A DNA stretch of 64,000 nt from Maratus speciosus. Lineage: Eukaryota; Arthropoda; Arachnida; Araneae; Salticidae. Position numbers and translations under genes: made by a program. Below the pieces are notes generated by a model, which saw only the letters and a program-made list of their open reading frames with translations, was not told the origin of the DNA and searched no databases. Shown here one piece after another: positions 1 to 13,260 of the stretch; positions within the stretch are counted from its first letter, which is position 1, and each line of letters opens with the position of its first letter. The stretch is from assembly GCA_963932465.1 (NCBI GenBank), contig OZ010800.1, positions 31,808,852 through 31,872,851 on the forward strand, given 5' to 3'.

Positions 1-220
1 TAAATGCAACCTTATATAGAGCATCTCTGTGGGTTGTCAAAAATTTTCATCACTTCAACTATACTTTTTTATCGCCTTAGTGGAGGATTAATGGAGATGC
101 GATGTCCTTTCTTCTACAACACCTCCCCTTACTTTTTTCTGCAACAATTCGTTTTATTAAAAATTTGTCAATATAAAAGTTGTAGATATTATTAAGAAGA
201 TGGATTTAAATGGATTTGAT
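1..220. other. AT-rich intergenic, no gene seen
   Basis: Low-GC sequence. A short open frame near the left edge (about 63 codons) has no recognisable domain, no splice-site support and a composition like the surrounding non-coding DNA. Confidence 0.5.
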
Positions 221-550
221 TTCTTAGGAACTGACGAAGTTATGAATTTTATGAATTTTAAAACCCTATTTTCTCCCCTTCAGTCCATTTTTAATGACGT
301 CAAAATCTGTCGCACATAAATTTTAGGAAATTTTCCTAGAAGTAATAATAAATTTTAACTATTCGATTCGTATCATAATTATGAAGTTATGGAGTTTTTT
401 CTGTTTTCACAAAACCCTTACCTATTTTCGCGCCCTTTGCTCGATTTTGCCCGTTCACGAACTTGACCGAGATTTTCAGCCCCTTGATTTTATGTATCAG
501 TTTGAAAGAGATTTGTACAGAATTAGGAAGTTATTGTGTCCATAAAAAAG
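220..550 (-). repeat. Inverted copy of the 'module A' dispersed repeat
   Basis: Read on the minus strand, this stretch matches the first third of the module repeated at 8341 and 9418. It shows the same order of landmarks: a block ending in the complement of 'ggacacgataact', then 'ttgaccgagatttt' (as read on plus), then 'aagttatgg', then the 'aaaatctgt' block. Similarity was judged by eye and is imperfect, so this is a diverged, truncated copy. It shows that module A is a dispersed mobile or repetitive family and not only a local duplication. Confidence 0.6.
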
Positions 551-559
551 GGATATAGA

Positions 560-2030
560 TATATAGACATATAAAGTTTTGAACTGGGGATGGTTTTAGT
601 TTCTATGTGTCATGATCGACGTGCACTGCAATTTTTTTTCAGAAATTTCAACATAGTGGATAATGTAACAGGCAGTGTTTCTTACGAAATCTATCTAAAA
701 GTGTAGGATTCATTACTTGCTGATAGACATAAATCGCCATAAAGATAAATAAACGTGCAGAAATAAACCAATTTCTTCCGTTACACAAACAATCAGACAT
801 TTCAATTAGCCATGAATCTTTTTAAATGATAATTTGTTCAGCCTTGAAAATCCTGTGATTAAGAAAATTACTTTTGAGTGGCTAATTTAGATTTGTTACT
901 ATTCTTTATTTCATAATGTAAACTATTTATTCTTTCTGGAAATTGCAGATATCGGAGAAAGAGCGCATATAAAAAGCTCTCATAATACATCTTAAATATG
1001 TGTCAATTAAATATCTTCAAATGTCGGTTCATCTTCATTTAATAATACATGAATAACTCCTTTACTTAAAGGATACAGAAGTCGTCATAGATTGTAGAAT
1101 ACAATTACTTCTGAAAATGAAAATGGGAGGAGGTTCAAAATATAGTCAGAGGATACCATTTGGATAATACATAACAAGTAGAGTTGCTATGAAAGGATAA
1201 GTGGCCTGAAAAAGGGTAAGTCCCAATTTACTTACCTATTAAAGAGGAATATATTTATTGTTAAATAAAGTTAATATTTATCGCGTAAATAAATCATCGT
1301 ATTCACGTCCATTTAAGGGGATTCAAAATCCTATCACTTGCGCGCATTGAAAGTGTGATGCAGTAATTGTAGAAAGTGTACCGATGAGTTAGCTATCTCT
1401 TCTATTATGGAGCTTAATGTCTTCGACAGACACACGCATACAGAGAGTCAAATTCTTTCTTTTATAGATATAAATTCGAATAAATTTTAAAATACAGTTT
1501 ATATAACCTTTTGCAACTTTAAACGATTACGAAGTTCCATTTTCTGGAGTTAATGTTATGAGATTAAATTTATTAGGTTAAAATGTGGATTGTGGAACTT
1601 TGAAGAGATTTAAGTAAAATAATTTAAATTTCATCAAACATTTAAACTCAAACTAAACCTGTCAAATAAATTAAAACTGTGAACTTTATATTTTTGTTGC
1701 GGTTTATAAAGAGGTGGAATTATATTATACCTCATCTTCATAATAAACGTTTTGTAATTACGCTCGTTATGTGCATTCATGCAATTGAAATGCAACTAAA
1801 AATTTTAATTTTATTTTAGTATTATATGGAACTTAGTAGAGATAAGAAAGTTTTGCACATTCTCTGTTTAAAACGTATAAAAATTCATAAGTAAATTAGA
1901 CAATAAGAAAGTTGAATTAATAAAAAGAAAAGTGCCAGTTAAACTGATGGCATTGGGCTCACAGCCTGTTCATACTAATTATACATTATACTCTTATTTT
2001 AAAGAATAACGCCCCTCGAAAAATAAAGAA
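560..2030. other. AT-rich intergenic, nothing recognised
   Basis: No open frame of useful length, no tRNA-like fold and no clear repeat. Sequence is A/T-dominated with short homopolymers. Confidence 0.5.
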
Positions 2031-2034
2031 ATCG

Positions 2035-2335
2035 ACAGAAAAATCCATTTAGCCAAAATAAGGTTGGATTTGCTCCCCAATCCCCCCTTTTATATTTAAC
2101 CACTGAAACTCCAATTCGAGACAGGGAAGGGCCTTATCAGAATGAAACTATATACAAAATATGAAGCAAAATGAAAAATCCTGCATGAAAAACCCATTTA
2201 TCTAAATAAAGGGGGAGAATTAACCTCCGGTTCGCCCCTTTATACTTAACCAATGAACCCCAAAAACTAAATCAGTTAAGCACCTTATCAGAATGAACCT
2301 ATTTAGAAAATTGAAAGCAAATGGGATATTTCTAT
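2035..2335. repeat. Two-copy imperfect tandem repeat (~155 bp)
   Basis: Two successive units share the order 'aaaa(t)cc(c)attta', a C-rich block, 'ccttatcagaatgaa', then 'gaaagcaaa'. The second unit starts near 2195. 'ccttatcagaatgaa' recurs at about 2132 and 2283. Short sequences around 1957 and 2395 ('gctcacag' and 'ctgtgagc') are opposed and might be the ends of an old element, but this is weak. Confidence 0.55.
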
Positions 2336-2339
2336 ATCA

Positions 2340-3330
2340 AAAGTTATCGCGTTATGTACATACAGAACCTGCGGGGAGATTAGCTCTCAGGCATTGACAG
2401 CCTGTGAGCTAAAAAAGTATTTAATTCAGTAGATTTGCTTTACATTTTTTAGGATTTAATGGTTTATCTTATGGTTTACATAAGATTAAGAAACAGTTAA
2501 AAAAGAACTTCATAACTGGATTCATTTAATTAAAAGTTTTGATCAAGAACTAGAGTTACGCATCAAACATGGATTTTAAAAAAACTTTTCATCACTAACC
2601 GACTATCATTAAGAAATTTCATTTTTAGATACAGTAAAATGAGATATCTATATGAGCAATTTAAATAACATACAACGCGAAAGATTTTTCCATTTTGAAC
2701 ATAATGTAGCGGGATTTTTTTGTGCGTTCCCGTAAACGAATTATAAAAGCTACGCATTTCATTTTCAATAGAGAACGTCTTATTGTGATCCTCATTGACA
2801 CGTAAAAATGACATGTCATTCTGAATACAATTTTACACGTGTTACAGCACGGAGAGACAGGCAGACTTTCAGATGGCTCTACGGACAAATAGACACAAAA
2901 ACCGAATACAAAAACACTTTTCAACAATGTTGGAAATTGTTAAAAAGTCGAAAACGGATAGTGTCGGCTAGCTAGAATTAAACTCACAGAAAGTGAACAA
3001 TATGTGAAAATTGTGTGCATTGAATTCGAACTAGGCAAAAATCGGCGCCTAACGTGGGGCGCCAATTCTCGGCCAGCTCGAATTAAACTCACACAAACTT
3101 CAAATACTACTTTAATATATCAATTTCTCGGGGAGATAACTTTTAAAATATTTTTTTATTTCTTCTTAGTAAGACGGCACAGAACAAGTAGAACATCACA
3201 CAAACACTTACTCTCAAAAACAATGGCGCTAATATAATTTTTTATATCCTTCAGTTAGCACACCTCAAAACAGAACAGAACGAACAATATTTCTATTCGG
3301 TAAAGCTCACGTAATTCACGTAATGACGGT
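2340..3330. other. Intergenic, short non-supported open frames only
   Basis: Overlapping minus-strand frames of 83 and 88 codons (2563-2927) and a plus frame (3004-3237) show no domain. The sequence around 3041-3062 resembles a lysine-tRNA primer-binding site next to a repeated 'aattaaactcaca' motif at about 2976 and 3081. It may be a scrap of an LTR element, but no LTR pair could be delimited. Confidence 0.4.
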
Positions 3331-6130
3331 GAAGTCTATTTTTTTTTTTTTTTTTGGAACAGTTATTCTGCGTTACAATAGTATATAAAGAAAAATTTGA
3401 TATAACGAGCATAAATACTTTATAATAAATAAATAATTATTTATTATAAATAAATAATATAAATAGTTAATTAATATAAATATTATACTATTATTATATT
3501 ATTATACATTATGTATTATTATATTATATAATTATAAATAAATAATTATTTATTCCCTTCCGATACTAATTAGAATCTTTCTAAAATATTCACAGAAAAT
3601 CAGAAGAATTCTAAATAAATTAGCAGTGAAAATCGTGGTCTAATATGTTGAGATTTCGAAAGAAATAAGTAGTTTTAAAGAGTTGTATCTATTCAAATCA
3701 TGTCATGCTATGACCTAAGGACTACTATATATAATGTATAGAACGCTAAACTTTAAAAAACATAAAACTCATAGGAGCCTTAAGAAACAAAGATTAAAAC
3801 TAATTAAGCATTGTAAAAGTGAAATATGATATTTTTATCACTAAAATTTGATTTTAAACATTTTAAAAGAGAGATTTTATTTGACTTCCAGAGACATTTC
3901 AAGTAGTCTATGCTATATTAAAAGTAAATTTAAAGAAAATATATATTATTTAATTAAGATGCGCGTTTTTTCCAGTAGTAAAGCAGTTATCTTTTATTTT
4001 TTAAGTAAAATATAACGTAAAAGTAACTTTTTTAAAAGTAGTAAAATATTTATAGATATTTTTTTAATTTTAACATCAAAACATAACTTAAACGTGGATC
4101 TTTATTGAAAAAATCGCCGTGTGACTCACAAAAATATTCTTTTTTGTATTATTAATAATTGGTATACACACATCTATAATGATAACTAAGTAAATCTAAT
4201 CAGCATCTCGATATTATGAAAGTACATTTTTCGCGTTCTCTACTCAAAACAACAGCTGTGAAGCGATGAGTTTAAAAAGTTTTAATTAAGTGCAACGCAA
4301 AAAGTTCAAAATTGCTTCAGAGAATTTTTTGAACTTCCTTTTTGTGTTTTTGAGAGAAAAGATGCAAGTTTTAACTAGACGTGCAAGTTTCTTTTTATTT
4401 ATTTTTTATCTTGTCGGTGTTTTTGCTTATTTTAATCGCAATAATTTCTTATAAATAATATATTCGATTATTCTAATAATTTATTTAATCAATAATATAT
4501 CTTAAATTCAATAAGAAAATATGTAAAAAAAATACATATGCATAAAAATGTTTAATGTTTTAAAATTTACACGAAGTAAAATGTTTAAATAGCATAAGTT
4601 AAAATGCACTTGATCTTAAAAACTATTTTTTTAGTTCAGTCGATAAAAATAATATTGTTTTCTCCCTTTATATTATTTTTTGATAAACTTTCTCACATTA
4701 CAATTATTGTAATGCGTACATTTTTTTTCTATCGCAGATAAAGATACAAAATAAAATTAAACAAGTTAGTATCTCGATAAAACAAAAACAAACTTTTTTA
4801 AAATGAAATAATATATTTTGAGAATTTTATTAATATAAAATATACATATCACTTCTCTGAAGATCTTCATTCAATAAGGCACTCTAGAATTATAGAATTA
4901 AGCATATTATTTTATTACATCTTTTTTCTTTATTTTAGAGAAATTTTTCAACTTATTAATATTTAGTAGAACATAAAAAAACCGAAAAAAGAAAAAAATA
5001 TTTTGAACACAATTAATAATTTAATTTAAAATACAAAATAAAATAGCAATCGCATTTTCTCAATTAAGTCTAAAGTCGTAGATGTACTTATTAAAGTAAG
5101 CATTTTTTTCTTTGATCTCACATGTTTATGCAACTACGTAAAGCAAAAACATGCTAAATATCATCTTATTCCTTAAACAAAAGTAACACAATAGATAGTT
5201 TTAATAATGAAAATTAAATTTTGTCGTCCAGTCATTATTAAATAAAATAATTTATTTCAAAGGTATTATTTAAAAAGTAAAATTTATATCATGAAAAAGA
5301 TAAAATTCATAAATTAAACATACAACAACGCACATAAAAATCTATATTTCAGCAGCACTAAAGAACAAATACTTCGAAGAAATTGTAATTGATTCATTTT
5401 AATTTTCAAAATAAATTAGTTTTTCTAATGCGTTTTAGTTCTTCATTTTAATTTAGAATCTCGGATATATTTAAAAAATACTAGTATTCCGTTAATATGA
5501 TATATTTTTATATGGAAATATAAATAAATAAGCACAAATTAAATATAGTTTATTTCTGAAAAAAAGTAACATAACTTTTTTTTAATTACACAAAATGCCG
5601 AAGAAAAAATGGTTTTAAAAATGTCGCATAACACTTAAAATTTAAATTAAATTAAAATTATGGTGAAAATTGATAAAATTTAACAATGATACTTATGATT
5701 AAGAATTGATAGATATACCTATAGTTATAAATGGAAAGTAAAATTAATGTTCTTAATGGCTTTTTAGCGCAATTTTTCAAACTTTTATGTTCTTGTTTCA
5801 TTTAGGATACTTGTTATCCTGTGAATATGGAATGGTAATATTAATTCATGATTAAAAATGTTGATATGAAATATTTAAAAAGACTACATTTATTAGAGAT
5901 ATATGAGCGATGTTATATTTGTAAAAACTTTAAACAATGCAAATGCCTAGTTAGTTATTAACATTACGCTGACTTTACCAGATGATAAAAGTATTTTCTA
6001 AATTTTAGTCGCGAAATAGGTTCAGCAGCGCACATTAATTTACTATAGCTGCATTTTCCGTTGTGTTAGTACGAAGATTCAAGCATTATTTGTTTTGAGT
6101 TTTTGTGCTTTATAAAACAGTTTATAAATA
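3330..6130. other. Very AT-rich, low-complexity stretch
   Basis: Dominated by A/T runs, including a T run at about 3341 and a TA/TAAATA-rich block at 3417-3555. No open frame above 60 codons was seen in either strand and no gene-like element is visible. Confidence 0.7.
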
Positions 6131-6226
6131 TAACTTCAACACTTAATATATATTTTTAGTTTAGATATTATCCTCAAAATGGTGAGAATTTCGAACAAAA
6201 ATACCCACACAAAATGTCCAAACATA

Positions 6227-6461
6227 CACTGTAAAAAAAATCCTATCAGTTTTCCTGTAGGAATCGGAAGAATAGTTGCCCTTATCGTACCGGAAAAATT
6301 TCCCACCCTGCTCGGAATAAAATCCGTAAAATACCGTTTTATTGACTATTTCCTTTTTTTACGGATTTTATTCCGAGCTGGGTCGGAAAAATTTCCTGTA
6401 CGATAAGGGCAACTATTCTTCCGATTCCTACAGGAAAACTGGTCGGATTTTTTTTATAGTG
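6227..6461. mobile_element. Hairpin MITE, copy 1 (TA-flanked, 235 bp)
   Basis: The element is almost entirely one inverted repeat. It starts CACTGTAAAAA and ends TTTTATAGTG, and TA dinucleotides flank it at 6225-6226 and 6462-6463. Internal landmarks such as 'agttgcccttatcgta' (left) and 'tacgataagggcaact' (right) are exact complements, with a short loop near 6345. It has no coding capacity. TA duplication and CACTG ends suit a non-autonomous Tc1/mariner-superfamily MITE. A sister copy lies at 22904-23425. Confidence 0.85.
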
Positions 6462-7295
6462 TACACATAAAACATATAAAATTATAGATTACGTCACAAT
6501 GACGTTTTCTACTGCTTAACCGATAACTGCTCTTAGATGGCTCACAAAATAATGCTTTTTTTAATCTTCACAGTTTAATTTGTAACATTCAGCACTACAT
6601 GTATTAAAGATACTCATGAAAATTTTCTCGTTTGGAGCTCTAGTAGTACGCTAAAGACTTTTGACTATGCGAATTTTAATTGTAACAATTCTTTACATAA
6701 AGTTTAGTCGAGAAACAGAATCTGTGAGTTTTTTTAGCCTTTTATACATCTTTCGGCTAAAATTACATATTCGGGTGCATTTGGCATTTTTTTAATCTTT
6801 AAATTTAACGTTTTGGCGAAAAAGTATTTTTTCTAAACAAAAAGTACATTTAACGTTAATTTTTACACCTTAAGGCAAACAATCCAACATAACGTTATTT
6901 TTTAACCAAACAAAATATCTGAAGCAAAGGACATTTAATATAAATAGAAACAAAAACTAATCGGCAAAGTTCAATTTATTACATGAATTAAATAATAAAA
7001 ATAATTAAAAATCGTTTATGGTTACCTCAAATCAAATCTCCCGATACGAAAATCTCGAATTACCATAATGAAATAAAAATTGTTAACATTTGACCCCTAA
7101 AAATAAATTGTCAAATGCACCCGGATATGGAATTTCTCCCTACCTCTCGATCAAGTGGTCTCTAAGACCGCTCACGGTAACTATATGACAGTTTTTGTTA
7201 CAGTAGTGAAGTGTCACAACAAATGACTGTGTCCAAATATAGTCCCTCCTTTTTGTTTAGTTTCCTTTTCTAAAAATATAGCATCAGAGATTCTT

Positions 7296-7511
7296 TTAAC
7301 CCTTAACGGCCACATTAAATTACGGTTCGAAAATTCAAATTGCTCATTGGCACCACTTTTTTGAAAAAGAGATATTCACCTTATTTGATGACCGGTGAAA
7401 TGATACCATAGTAAATACAATTACACTATTTTATATAACTGGTGGGAACCAAACAATCTGAATAAAAGACACAGCCCGTGAATATCACGTGAGCGAGAAT
7501 TAAGGTGTTAA
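7296..7511. mobile_element. TTAA-flanked ~216-bp MITE, tentative copy
   Basis: Bounded by TTAA at 7296-7299 (followed by CCC) and TTAA at 7508-7511. Size matches the better-supported family members at 15781, 17357 and 34983. TTAA target duplication with CCC/GGG ends is the hallmark of piggyBac-type elements. Internal similarity is weak by eye, so membership is tentative. Confidence 0.4.
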
Positions 7512-7706
7512 CCCCTTGGGATATATTATATACCACCTAATTTTAATCTAGATACACACCTGAAACTTTTAATTAAGTTTTACTTTTAAATTTTGGTAGG
7601 AAAAAGTTGTAAAACTGCTTTTCCTGTTTTTGACACACAAATTTTCGAAATTCCGGTGGGAATTCAACATTACAGAAACACAATTGCTTGACCCTGAAAG
7701 GGTTAA
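7508..7706. mobile_element. Second TTAA-bounded element abutting the first
   Basis: Begins TTAACCCCTTGGG and ends CCCTGAAAGGGTTAA at 7703-7706, about 199 bp. It shares its left TTAA with the preceding element, so one TTAA serves two neighbours. There is no coding capacity. Confidence 0.4.
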
Positions 7707-7922
7707 TAAAGGATACAAGAAATTCATTGAATAATAGCAAAAGTGCATCACTGTGCAGAGCGGCTACACCAAAAAGTATCACATTCAACTGTTTAACATC
7801 ATTTAGAAATTGTTTATTGAATGGACACGGTCATTTATTTCTGAATCACCCGCGTAAATTATTTAAAATGAGGTAAGCAATTATCTATATTCAGTATTGG
7901 CCTTTAGATTACCATTTAGATT

Positions 7923-8165
7923 AGGGGAGACTAGGGAAGGTTGACCCATTTCTTACAAAATGATTTTTTATTTTTTTAATATTGAACGTAGAATACAGTT
8001 TTATGTATAATTTTATTCGTTATACAATCAGATATCGAAATAAAATCACTACATAAGTGTAATATATAAGAAATTTGAAAAATGATTGATTTTAATCATA
8101 AGAAAATAATGGGTCAAGGCTCTTTACATATGGGAGGGTTGACCCATATATGGGTGGCTTCACCC
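7923..8165. repeat. Dispersed repeat with GGGGAGACT / GGGTTGACC motifs
   Basis: Starts GGGGAGACTAGGGAAGGTTG and includes 'gggagggttgaccc' near 8131. The reverse complement of the same motif ('ggtcaaccctcccaagtct') occurs at 21494-21517, so this is an end motif of a repeated element present in both orientations. Confidence 0.5.
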
Positions 8166-8299
8166 ACTTTGTTTTTAGGAAGATTTCGTATGAAATACTA
8201 CCTATTGGGATCGTTCCTATGTTGGAATTTCTGAAAAATTTTTGCAGATCTACACCGATCATGACCCTTAGAACCCAAAACCACCCTCAGTAAAAAACT

Positions 8300-8335
<36 letters not shown>

Positions 8336-8342
8336 ATATATC
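8300..8342. repeat. (TATC)n microsatellite
   Basis: About nine uninterrupted tatc units followed by a short TA run, directly at the left edge of the module A duplication. Confidence 0.95.
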
Positions 8343-10265
8343 ACTTTCTTCTGGACACGATAACTTTCGTAATTCTGCACCAATCTCTTCCAAACTGATA
8401 CATAAAATCAAAGGGCATAAAATCTCGGTCAAGTTCGCTAATGGGCAAAATCGGACCAAGGGGATGGAAATAGGGAGGGGTTTTGTGAAAACAGAAAACC
8501 CCCCATAACTTCTTAATTTTTGTACATATCAAATCAGTTTAAAGTTTTTATTACTTCTAAAGATAGGGCCAACATTTTATGTATCACAGATTTTTGATAA
8601 AGTTAAAAATGGGCTCAAGGGGCGCAAAAAATAGGGATTTGGGGAGAAAAAAATTCATAAATTCGTCAATTCTCAAGATATCAATTCCAATTAATTTTAT
8701 TATAAATCTCCATAATATTACTTACAACTTTTATATTCACATGTTTTTGATAGGACCAATTCGTACCGCAAAAAAAAAATTAAAAACGAAAACAAAAAGG
8801 GGGTTTGAAGAAGTAAAAAATCCATAACTCCGTCAATTCAAAAGATATAAAATCCCCATGAATTTATCATATATCTTCTTAATATTGTCTACAACATCTA
8901 GATAGACAAGTTTTGGATAGGATCAATTCTTACAGCAAAAACAAATTAAAAATACATAGTGGTTGAAGAAAAAAATCATCTAAGTAAGGGTGTATTCAAA
9001 TCCAAACTGCGTATTTTCTGACTCATTTTACAATTCATTTTTGCTCTCAAAGGCTTCCAATTGGTACGTTTTCTTACTCAGAAACTATATAATGTACCGT
9101 AAGGGTCGATGTTTTGATAGAGGCAGAATATATTTTAAAAAATGCTGTTAAAGTGGGCATTTTGAACCGAATTTCCCGAAGCGGATTGTGTTGGAAAAAT
9201 CATTGCATTAAGGATGCACTCAAATCCAAACTGCTTATTTTCTGACTCATTTTTAAATTCATTTTCGCTCTCAAACGCATTTAATTGGTAGATTCGTTTA
9301 TTCAGAAACTATATAATGTACCGCAATGATAGATTTTTTGATAGAGGCAGAATATATTTCAAAAAATTATGTCAAAGTGGGCATTTTGAACGGAATTTCC
9401 CGAAGCAATTGTGTTATCACTTTCTTCTGGACACGATAACTTCCGCAATTCTACACAAACCTCTTCCAAACTGATACATAAAATCAAGGGACATAAAATC
9501 TCGGTCAAGTTCGTTAATGGGCAAAATCGGACAAAGGGGATGGAAATAGGGAGTGGTTTTGTGAAAACTGAAAAAAACCCCATAACTTCTTAATTTTTGT
9601 ACATATCAAACCAGTTTAAAGTTTTTATTACTTCTAAAAATAGCGCCAAAAATTCATGCATCACAGATTTTTGATAAAATTTAAAATAGGCTCAAGGGGC
9701 GCAAAAAATAGGGTTTTTGGGAGGAAAAAATGCCTTACTTCGTCAATTCTCAAGATATCAATTCCAATTAATTTTATTATAAATCTCATTAATATTATCT
9801 ACAACTTTTATAATCACAAGTTTTTGATAGGACCAATTCGTACCGCAAAAAAAATTAAAAACGAAAACAAAAAGAGGGATTGAAGAAGTAAAAAATTCAT
9901 AACTCCGTCAATTCAAAAGATATAAAATCAACATAAATTTATCATATATCTTCTTAATATTGTCTACAACATCTAGATAGACAAGTTTTGGATAGGACCA
10001 ATTCTTACAGAAAAAACAAATTAAAAATACATAGCGTTTGAAAAAAGAAATCATCTAAGTAAGGGTGTATTCAAATCCAAACTGTCTATTTTCTTACTCA
10101 TTTTTAAATCCATTTTTGCTCTCAAACGCATCCAATTGCTAGATTTTGTTATTCAGAAACTATATAATGTACAGTAATGATCGATTTTTTGATAGAGGTA
10201 GAATATATTTCAAAAAATGATGTCAAAGTAGGCATTTTGAACAGAATTTCCCGAACCGATTGTGT
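8341..10265 (+). repeat. 1.08-kb direct duplication of module A/B repeats
   Basis: Module A begins at about 8341 and again at about 9417 with 'tcactttcttctggacacga'. The copies stay near-identical for about 640 bp. Module B (about 210 bp, starting near 'attcaaatccaaactg' or a one-base variant) appears at about 8990, 9208 and 10065. The layout is A-B-B'-A'-B''. Short open frames inside (8341-8532, 8579-8827, 9359-9593, 9656-9883) recur only because the DNA is duplicated and have no domain. A diverged B copy is at about 13560 and an inverted A copy at 220-550. Confidence 0.85.
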
Positions 10266-10789
10266 TAGAAACGAAAAATATTGCCCTACTGAGAAAATAA
10301 CTGTTTATTAATCAAGTTTTAATTAATTGAAAGAAAAATAAAAACACAGGTCGCTTATAAATCTTTTCAAAAATCACGTCAGCATGTTTCATATATATAT
10401 ATTTTTTTATTAAAAATTAATCTGAAAATGTGCCAGAAAATTTCGTGTTGTTGAGTATGGAAAAATATTTTTTTAATATCGCCTTAACATGATTCTGATA
10501 AAACCATCTATTTTATAAAAAGGAAATAAAAACTCGTCAAAAGCAGACGGATAAAACTGTTAAAGTGGATTTATATCTAATAATGATTTAGTTTTTGTTA
10601 GTGAAATTAGTATACTTAACTTCGAAATCTACCTCTGCCTGTAGGCCGGGCCGGCAGGGATTTTTATTGAAGCATTTGTGAAGAGAAATAAAATCAGTAT
10701 AAAAAAGGCAAAATAACTTTATGCTACATGCTTTAATTATAATAAAAAATATTTTGCAAAATATTATGCTTAAACAAACCTGTTTAGGT
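10265..10789. other. Intergenic, nothing recognised
   Basis: AT-rich, with a small GC-rich palindrome near 10640-10665 ('ggccgggccgg'). No coding potential seen. Confidence 0.5.
10782..10789. repeat. Left 8-bp target-site duplication (GTTTAGGT)
   Basis: GTTTAGGT immediately precedes the left terminus of the hAT element and is repeated exactly at 16988-16995. Confidence 0.9.
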
Positions 10790-11360
10790 CAAACCCGTAG
10801 CCAGGATTTCCTTTCGGAGGGGGCTGGAGCTTGGAATTTTTTCTGATCTGACAGCAATAATTTGCATAATTTAAAAAGTAAACAATGCGTAACCTAAGGT
10901 ATGCTCCTGTATAGGATACGTGATGTCCATATCAAAAATTGTTAGTTCATATTTTTTAGAGTTCTGTTTATGATTGCAAGAGCAGTTCTATTTTCCAAAC
11001 CAGTTAGGAAACTAGGCGTGTTTTTTGAGGAAAAAATGCACAAAAATAAAATAGCTCAAACTAGCAATTTTTGAGATGGGTCTCATGCATCCTATGAGAA
11101 AAACGTTAAAAAATATTGAAATGCAAACAAGTAATTGAATAGATGTAAAACACAGGATTATTATTAGCGTGTGCGTTCCTCGAATTACGAGGGCAGGGTC
11201 TTAAAATGATTAAGCAATACATGAAGTTGTTTACACGTATTATTTTTCAAAAGAAAAAAATAATTGCTACAGATATATGTAACAATAAAAATTATATTTT
11301 TATTTCACATTCTCTGATTACATTAATTATAAATGCAGTACTCGTGGTACAATAAATTTA

Positions 11361-13260
11361 CTAGTGCTGCTGAAGCAATTTCCGTGACTTCTTCTCAGCC
11401 ATAAGGCTGATTACATTATCAGGATCTACGGGAATGTCCCAATGAATGCAAATGATTGTAAAGTTACCCATTCTCTTCTTGGCCATAACGCTCCAAGGCA
11501 AAAATTTAATTCTTTTCAATGTCGAAAAAGACCTTTCACTTGTTGTTGTTGCCGGGCTTGTAGCCAAGACCTTCAGCAAATATTTGATCATATTGTATGT
11601 ACTACGTTGAATTATATTACTCTAAGACTGTCAGAACCTCTGCGTTTGTTTTAACATTAGCAGTTCTCTCTCACTATAATTCATATTCAGCTTTCATTTC
11701 TGGCATGAACACTTTATCGTCAAAATATTGAGCGATCCTCTATTTTTTTTTTTATGTTTCCGAAGAAGCAAATCCTAGAAGTAGATGGAAATCTGTTTCA
11801 ATGTCTTAATTTGAAATGATTCTATTATTCAAATTTTGAATAAGACTTTCTCCACAGGGAGTAAAGACCATGACTCTGCAATACTCTTCAGTGGATGTAA
11901 TTTGAGGGTTTGCACGTGTTGTCTGTCTAAATGTTAATCGGGATCTTTATTTCAATTTAGAAGACATCTTTTCCAAGTTTTGATGCAGAATCCATAGTTG
12001 CCAACCTTCCGATATTTTAAATACCAGTAAATTCTTACAAAAATGTTCGCTTTGTTTAATTTCAGATCTCGTGCGATTTTATAAAACAACTATATCTGCA
12101 TAAATATATAGGTATTAAAAAAATCGGGAGTTTGACAACTATGAGAATTAAACATCTCGTGAAAGATTTCCAGTGCATTTACTGTATGTTTCTGTATGAT
12201 AATTAGGACATCCTTAATATGAGTTACAACTGACATGTTATCACAAGATTTTCTTGAAAAAAAATTGACAATGGTTTGTCAGACTGAAAAGATTGTTACA
12301 AACAAACAGGCTTATGAGAAAATCCCTAATCTCCATGACTGCCAATTAAGCTCTAGCTGTTGAAGAAACCTTCCATGTGTTTTCCGAAATATTTTCTAAG
12401 CTAATGCAAATGAATTTAAACAGCTCAACGATAGTTAATATGCTTCCATGCCTCTCGATGAATCTTATGCCGCAAAAGCGGAGAAGTCGTTCTCGTCTGT
12501 TTACTGGGACATATGATAAATTGCTTCTTTAATGGCTAAACTTGCCTGTGGGTGATTTCTAAAAACAATAGTCACTTCATCAACAGTCCCAAGACAGTTA
12601 CAGATGGCAAGAATCAGATTTCGGTTCGATAATGCAAGGTTTAACCGGTGGCTTGCACAATGGACGTATCTAATTTTGAAATACTTCTGACCAATTCTAG
12701 ACTCGACCCTACTACCATAACCAGCCATATTAGTCGCTCCATCAAGTGCCTGTGTAATGCATTTAGACATATCAATATATAAGTTCATCAAAACGTTGTA
12801 CTATTTCTTCTGTTATATTTTCGTCGGACAAGTCATTTACTTATATGAAACCGAAAATATCTTGCCGAACTATTGGGGTTTGTGAATTTTATAAATAGTC
12901 CCCCTATCTAACTCGAAGGGGAAGCTATTCTGTGCTTGAAATGTCCATAGTTTCATCAGAAATTAACCTAAAACAGATTGCGTTATTTAGTTTGTTAATC
13001 AGCTCTTCGGGAACTGTATCCGAGCATATTTGAAGGATTTCATTCTGAATGTCTGGGCTGAAGTGAGTGGCATTTCTATGGCTGTTTATAACATTTCAGT
13101 TCATCATCGCCAGACTTTGCTCTAAATATTAAAAGAGCTCTTAGTTTACCATCTTTTATATCGGTCCTCTTACATTAGATGACTAGAAGATCGCTATTAT
13201 GATCACCACTAAATAGCATTTCTTGTTCTGCACAAAATAAGATTGTTAGAATGTTAGATA
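11361..13260 (-). pseudogene. hAT transposase pseudogene (TTF-zinc-finger / ZMYM1-like type)
   Basis: Read on the minus strand in the order expected for this family. About 13190-13080 gives a segment like 'GKLRALLIFRAKSGDDEL'. About 13080-12950 gives 'FSPDIQNEILQICSDTVPEE' and a catalytic-region motif 'RLISDET'. 12791-12501 gives 'ALDGATNMAGYGSRV' then 'RYVHCASHRLNLAL'. About 12480-12240 is the central region around 'RFIERHGS'. 11591-11361 is the C-terminal hAT dimerisation domain with 'TTTSERSFSTLKRIK' and 'HWDIPVDPDNVI'. The pieces lie in different frames, with internal stops (for example just before the 'DLSDEN' segment) and a poorly matching gap between 11.65 and 12.24 kb. It cannot make a functional enzyme. 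The N-terminal zinc finger was not identified. Confidence 0.88.
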
